Below are positions 14,549 to 17,829 of a stretch of DNA of 17,829 nucleotides, piece after piece. The position numbers and the translations under genes were made by a program. Below the pieces are notes generated by a model. The model was not told the DNA's origin. It saw nothing but the letters and a program-made list of their open reading frames with translations, and searched no databases. This DNA comes from an uncultured Oscillospiraceae bacterium (GTDB lineage Bacteria; Bacillota; Clostridia; Oscillospirales; Acutalibacteraceae). Within the stretch, counting starts at the first letter, position 1. Every line of letters starts with the position of its first letter. Location of the stretch: assembly GCA_959596515.1 (NCBI GenBank), contig CAUFXR010000050.1, positions 1 through 17,829 on the forward strand, written 5' to 3'.

Positions 14549-14812
14549 TTATCGGGAAGACTTTTCCATCAAATCGATTAACTCCTGAATTTTTTCTTCC
14601 GGATCTCCGTGTTCAAAGGCCTCTTTGACGCAGTGGTACATATGGGCAGTCATGATCTCCCGGTTCGCTTTTTTCAGTACGCATTGAGTAGCGGTAATTT
14701 GATGGTAGATGTCCAGACAGTAGCGATCCTGTTCTACCATTTTCAGAATCCCGTCGATTTGTCCCCGGGCTGTTTTCAACAGCGCCGACACTTTTTCTTT
14801 ATCCGCCTGCAT
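14549..14812 (-). CDS. csoR: Copper-sensing repressor, CsoR family
   Basis: This 87-residue all-helical DNA-binding protein of the CsoR/RcnR family represses copper efflux genes until Cu(I) binds. The ARGQIDGILKMVEQDRYC segment (15-32) is the family signature. The Cu(I) ligands expected for a true CsoR are present: Cys32, His57 and Cys61 (HMYHC), the C-H-C pattern rather than the nickel/cobalt set. It starts two bases after the copA stop codon, with a weak GGGG ribosome binding site inside the end of copA, so translational coupling is likely. It is the last gene of the copper operon and probably autoregulates it through the operator in front of copA. Confidence 0.93.
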   Translation of the reverse strand: MQADKEKVSALLKTARGQIDGILKMVEQDRYCLDIYHQITATQCVLKKANREIMTAHMYHCVKEAFEHGDPEEKIQELIDLMEKSSR

Positions 14813-14814
14813 TT

Positions 14815-15021
14815 TTAGAGCCCCACTACTTCATAGCCCGCGTCAGTAACCGCCTGGATCAAAACCTGGTCGTCCACCGGTTCGGTAAGGGTGATGGCGG
14901 CGGTTTTTGCTTCCAGGTCTACCTTAGCGGATACACCGTCAATAGCGTTGAGAGCCTTTTCTACCCGTGCGGAGCAGTGTCCGCAGGCCATACCCTCGAT
15001 TTTCATGATTTTTTGTGTCAT
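14815..15021 (-). CDS. copZ: Possible internally initiated CopZ copper chaperone
   Basis: Inside copA, in the same frame, ATG 15021 begins a 68-residue segment, MTQKIMKIEGMACGHC and onward to VGL. This matches the length and fold of a free CopZ chaperone, with Cys13/Cys16 of the segment as Cu(I) ligands. GAAGGAG (15036-15030) lies eight bases before this ATG, an ideal ribosome binding site that a linker would not need. Two products are therefore possible: the full CopA with a C-terminal HMA domain, and a separate CopZ. The arrangement could have arisen by loss of a copA stop codon in front of a separate copZ. C-terminal HMA extensions do occur in clostridial CopA proteins, so internal initiation remains unproven. 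Confidence 0.5.
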   Translation of the reverse strand: MTQKIMKIEGMACGHCSARVEKALNAIDGVSAKVDLEAKTAAITLTEPVDDQVLIQAVTDAGYEVVGL

Positions 15022-17415
15022 AGTGATTTCTCCTTCATTTTTAGTTTGATTTTGTACTTTATCCGATTTCGGAAGGAAGAGATTTTCCATGTGGATTTTT
15101 CTGCCGCATTCCATGTCGACAGCTTTTGGGGCCGGTGCGGAGAATTTAGGACGGAAAAACTTTAACCGCAGCGCATTGGACACCACAAACACAGAGCTTA
15201 AGCTCATGGCGGCTGCGGCGAACATGGGGTTGAGTTTCCAGCCAAGCAGGAAGAAAAACACGCCGCAAGCTAAAGGAATCCCCAGGCTGTTGTAAAACAA
15301 GGCCCAGAACAGGTTTTCCTTGATATTCCGCAAAGTGGCTTTGCTGAGCTGGATGGCGGTAACCGCATCCATCAGATCACTTTTCATTAAAACGATATCC
15401 GCTGATTCAATGGCGATATCCGTACCCGCGCCGATAGCGATTCCCACATCCGCAGCGGTGAGGGCAGGAGCGTCGTTGATCCCGTCACCTACCATGGCCA
15501 CTTTTTTGCCACTTTGCTGAATAGCTCGAACTTCCTTTTCTTTATCCTGAGGCAGCACCTGAGCGACCACCCGAGTGATACCAACCTGCTTTTGGATAGC
15601 GGCGGCGGTGCGCTCGTTGTCGCCGGTGAGCATTACCACATCGATGCCCATAGCTTTCCACTCTGCTACCGCTTGGGCGCTGGTTGGCTTGATAATGTCC
15701 GCAGCGGCGATGATGCCAATGGCCTGGCCATCCTGAGCGAAGAACATGGGAGTTTTACCTTCCTCGGCCAGCCGGGCGGCGGCACGCTCCAGTGCAGAGA
15801 TGTCCACGCCGTTTTCTTGAAGGATCTTCTGATTGCCGGCTAAATAGGTCCTGCCGTTTATTCTGCCCCGGATGCCTTTCCCAGGCTCAGAGACAAAGCC
15901 TTCCACCGGAAGCAGGGAAAGATTTTGATTTTCGGCTTCCGCCACAATGGCTGCGGCCAGCGGATGCTCCGAATTTTTTTCCAGAGAGGCGGCAAGCTGC
16001 AATAAGTTAGGAACCCGGCCTGTATCCACCAGATCGGTGACATGGGGCTTGCCTTCCGTGATAGTACCGGTTTTATCCAGCACCACGGCGCCGACTGAAT
16101 GGGCTACTTCCAGTGCTTCCGCGGATTTGATCAAAATACCGTTTTCCGCGCCTTTTCCCGTTCCGACCATGATGGCGGTGGGGGTGGCGAGGCCTAAAGC
16201 GCAGGGACAGGAAATGACCAGCACAGAGATACCGATGGAAAGGGCAAAGGAGAAGGGTTCCCCGATCAACATCCACACGGTTGTTGCCAGAACAGCGATC
16301 GAGATCACGATGGGAACAAACACGCCGCTGACCCGGTCGGCAAGCTTGGAAATCGGCGCTTTGGATGAGCTGGCCTCCTCGACGAGACGGATAATCTGAG
16401 CCAGCGTGGTGTCACCGCCAACCTTTGTGGCTTCTATTTTTAAATAGCCGGACTGGTTGATAGAGCCGCCTGTAACCGGATCACCCGGCTGCTTCTCCGC
16501 AGGAATGCTTTCCCCGGTAATCGCCGATTCATCTACTGCGGAAAGCCCTTCGGTTACCCTGCCGTCAGTAGGAATGGATTGGCCTGGTTTTACTACCAGG
16601 ATATCCCCGACCCGTACCATTTCCAACGGGATTTCCTGTTCCACACCGTCTGTTAGACGAACGGCGCTTTTCGGCGCCAGGTTCATTAGCTTGGTGATCG
16701 CTTGAGAGGTTTTTCCTTTGGCGCGGCTTTCCAGATATTTTCCCACGGTAATCAGGGTTAATATCATGCCAGCGGACTCGAAATAAAGATCCATCGAGTA
16801 CTCGCGGACCAGGGAAAGATCGCCGTGCCCCAGGCCAAACCCGATTTGGTAAATAGCCCATACGCCGTAAACTAAAGCGGCGGCGGAGCCGATGCCGATA
16901 AGAGAATCCATGTTGGGAGACCGACGCCACAGAGAGGAAAAGCCTCCGATAAAATAATGACGGTTCACCAGCGCGATAGGCAGACATAACAGAAGCTGAG
17001 TAAAAGCGAACGCCAGGGCATTTTCCTCACCGTGGAAAAACCAAGGTATCGGAAGTCCTATCATGTGTCCCATAGACAGGTAAAATAAGGGAACTAGAAA
17101 AACTAACGAAATGATCAGCTGACGCTTCTTCTCTCTTTGTTCCTTGAGCGCCGGATCCTCACGGGATACCGCCGGGGAAGGGTGGGACTGTGAGAATGAT
17201 GGGGATTGAAGAGGACAAGCGCCGTATCCGGCTTTCTCCACAGCGGAAACGATCGCATCGTCGCTTGTGACAGAATCATCGTAAACAACAGTCATACTAT
17301 TGGTAAGCAGGTTGACCTGTACCTCCTGCACTCCCGAGACCTTAGAAACACTTTTTTCAACATGAGCGCTGCAAGAGGCGCAAGACATACCAGTGACATC
17401 AAAATTTCGTTTCAT
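14815..17415 (-). CDS. copA: Copper-exporting P1B-type ATPase with N- and C-terminal HMA domains
   Basis: This 866-residue membrane pump exports Cu(I). It has an N-terminal heavy-metal-associated domain (GMSCASC, Cys12/Cys15), eight predicted membrane segments, the actuator TGES (300-303), and CPC in the membrane (403-405). The phosphorylation motif DKTGT has Asp447. The SEHPL motif has His484-Pro485, and GDGIND is at 643-648. YN (708-709) and MSLSS (737-741) complete the Cu(I) signature. Residues 750-798 are a linker with possible metal ligands (MEC, HM). Residues 799-866 form a second HMA domain (GMACGHC, Cys811/Cys814) that looks like a complete CopZ. RBS AGGAGGAG lies eight bases before the ATG. 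The promoter and a CsoR-type operator lie just upstream, and csoR follows after two bases. Confidence 0.96.
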   Translation of the reverse strand: MKRNFDVTGMSCASCSAHVEKSVSKVSGVQEVQVNLLTNSMTVVYDDSVTSDDAIVSAVEKAGYGACPLQSPSFSQSHPSPAVSREDPALKEQREKKRQLIISLVFLVPLFYLSMGHMIGLPIPWFFHGEENALAFAFTQLLLCLPIALVNRHYFIGGFSSLWRRSPNMDSLIGIGSAAALVYGVWAIYQIGFGLGHGDLSLVREYSMDLYFESAGMILTLITVGKYLESRAKGKTSQAITKLMNLAPKSAVRLTDGVEQEIPLEMVRVGDILVVKPGQSIPTDGRVTEGLSAVDESAITGESIPAEKQPGDPVTGGSINQSGYLKIEATKVGGDTTLAQIIRLVEEASSSKAPISKLADRVSGVFVPIVISIAVLATTVWMLIGEPFSFALSIGISVLVISCPCALGLATPTAIMVGTGKGAENGILIKSAEALEVAHSVGAVVLDKTGTITEGKPHVTDLVDTGRVPNLLQLAASLEKNSEHPLAAAIVAEAENQNLSLLPVEGFVSEPGKGIRGRINGRTYLAGNQKILQENGVDISALERAAARLAEEGKTPMFFAQDGQAIGIIAAADIIKPTSAQAVAEWKAMGIDVVMLTGDNERTAAAIQKQVGITRVVAQVLPQDKEKEVRAIQQSGKKVAMVGDGINDAPALTAADVGIAIGAGTDIAIESADIVLMKSDLMDAVTAIQLSKATLRNIKENLFWALFYNSLGIPLACGVFFFLLGWKLNPMFAAAAMSLSSVFVVSNALRLKFFRPKFSAPAPKAVDMECGRKIHMENLFLPKSDKVQNQTKNEGEITMTQKIMKIEGMACGHCSARVEKALNAIDGVSAKVDLEAKTAAITLTEPVDDQVLIQAVTDAGYEVVGL

Positions 17416-17434
17416 AACACAATCTCCTCCTAAC

Positions 17435-17460
17435 TACCCCACCCGGGGGGGGGGAGGGTA
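17435..17460. promoter_or_regulatory. CsoR-type operator overlapping the copA start site
   Basis: TACCCCACCC, then ten Gs, then AGGGTA gives the pseudo-dyad TACCC...GGGTA with a G-tract centre typical of CsoR operators. It begins seven bases after the -10 box, so repressor binding would cover the transcription start. It also contains a ten-G homopolymer (17445-17454). Confidence 0.75.
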
Positions 17461-17467
17461 CATTTTT

Positions 17468-17497
17468 ATTATATATTTCCTTTTACTGATTTGTCAA
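17468..17497 (-). promoter_or_regulatory. Canonical sigma-A promoter of the copper operon
   Basis: On the minus strand TTGACA (17497-17492) and TATAAT (17473-17468) are both perfect consensus hexamers with an 18-base spacer. Transcription should start at about 17460, at the edge of the CsoR-type operator. Confidence 0.88.
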
Positions 17498-17736
17498 CGG
17501 TAATTTTCTTTATCTATTATCAGAAGAAAAGGAACCTAAAATACCCGAATAAAAAAATTAGCCATCAAGTTCCCGACGCTTTTTCGGTTCAATGGGCTAA
17601 ACTGCCTTGATTTAGATTTGGATACCCGCTGCTTTCAAAGCTTATGCCTTTTTCGCTTTGTTGCGCATCCGTAAACCTGACAGGAATATATCGTGTGCAC
17701 CTTTTTTGATCCTTTTGCCCAACGGTCGGTGATAAC
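17498..17736. other. Gene-poor right-hand intergenic DNA
   Basis: No supportable gene is seen. A TTAGCC/GGCTAA pair (17558-17563 and 17595-17600) with a run of seven As beside it could be a weak minus-strand terminator with a long loop. Short open stretches exist on both strands but lack starts and ribosome binding sites. Confidence 0.4.
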
Positions 17737-17765
17737 AAAAAAGAAGGATAAAATCCTTCTTTTTT
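17737..17765. terminator. Bidirectional-type terminator
   Basis: AAAAAAGAAGGAT (17737-17749) and ATCCTTCTTTTTT (17753-17765) are perfect 13-bp arms with a three-base loop. The core is GAAGGAT/ATCCTTC, with A- and T-tracts outside, so it could end transcripts in either direction. No gene ending here is visible, so it probably serves a gene beyond the window or a lost one. Confidence 0.75.
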
Positions 17766-17829
17766 ATTTCTCGCTAGGTGAATTATACTATCAAGAGCAA
17801 CAGTTTAGGGAAATAAAAGAGTTCATACA

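Noticed and set aside
15947..16987. Long open frames on both strands inside copA (15947-16399 plus, 16565-16987 minus)
   Set aside because: They overlap an intact, fully motif-supported CopA and are shadows of its GC-rich codon use.
17580..17784. Minus-strand stretch that could encode a short basic peptide ending RMRNKAKKA, running through the terminator near 17750
   Set aside because: No start with a ribosome binding site; it crosses a strong terminator, and further frames are broken by stops. At most a relic.

Overview
The window looks like chromosomal DNA of an anaerobic, low-to-mid GC member of the Clostridia. An Oscillospiraceae/Ruminococcaceae-type bacterium is my guess. The evidence is strong purine-rich ribosome binding sites, some GTG and TTG starts, Gram-positive lipoprotein signals, an orphan sugar ABC cassette without its own ATPase, and a CsoR/CopA copper module.

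Left part (1-8800, + strand): an AraC-family regulator (279-1124) with its own terminator is followed by a five-gene cassette. The cassette holds a sugar-binding lipoprotein, two ABC permeases, a xylose-isomerase-like TIM-barrel protein and a Gfo/Idh/MocA dehydrogenase, and ends at a clear terminator near 6700. It appears built to sense, import and then oxidise or isomerise one sugar, cyclitol or glycoside. Two overlapping perfect palindromes sit between the promoter -10 and the first gene. A gene-poor stretch of about 1.1 kb with short degenerate repeats follows, then a lone DUF4432 aldose-epimerase-like gene.

Middle part (8840-13740, - strand): a decayed small HTH/excisionase-like fragment, an EstA-type esterase and a YihY/BrkB membrane protein form one short unit. 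An AAA ATPase (DUF815-like) and a lipoprotein form another. The lipoprotein fuses a metal-receptor-like binding domain, a serine-rich linker and a peptidoglycan-binding-like domain.

Right part (13740-17500, - strand): an unusual phosphoribosyltransferase-like gene, then a copper operon. The operon has a canonical sigma-A promoter, a CsoR-type operator at the start site, copA carrying an in-frame C-terminal CopZ-like domain with its own internal ribosome binding site and ATG, and csoR. The last 330 bases hold only a bidirectional-type terminator and no gene I can support.

No tRNA, rRNA, CRISPR array or intact insertion sequence was seen. The features most worth following up are the copA/copZ internal start, the fused lipoprotein beside an AAA ATPase, the phosphoribosyltransferase with an altered PRPP loop, and the double palindrome in front of the sugar operon.
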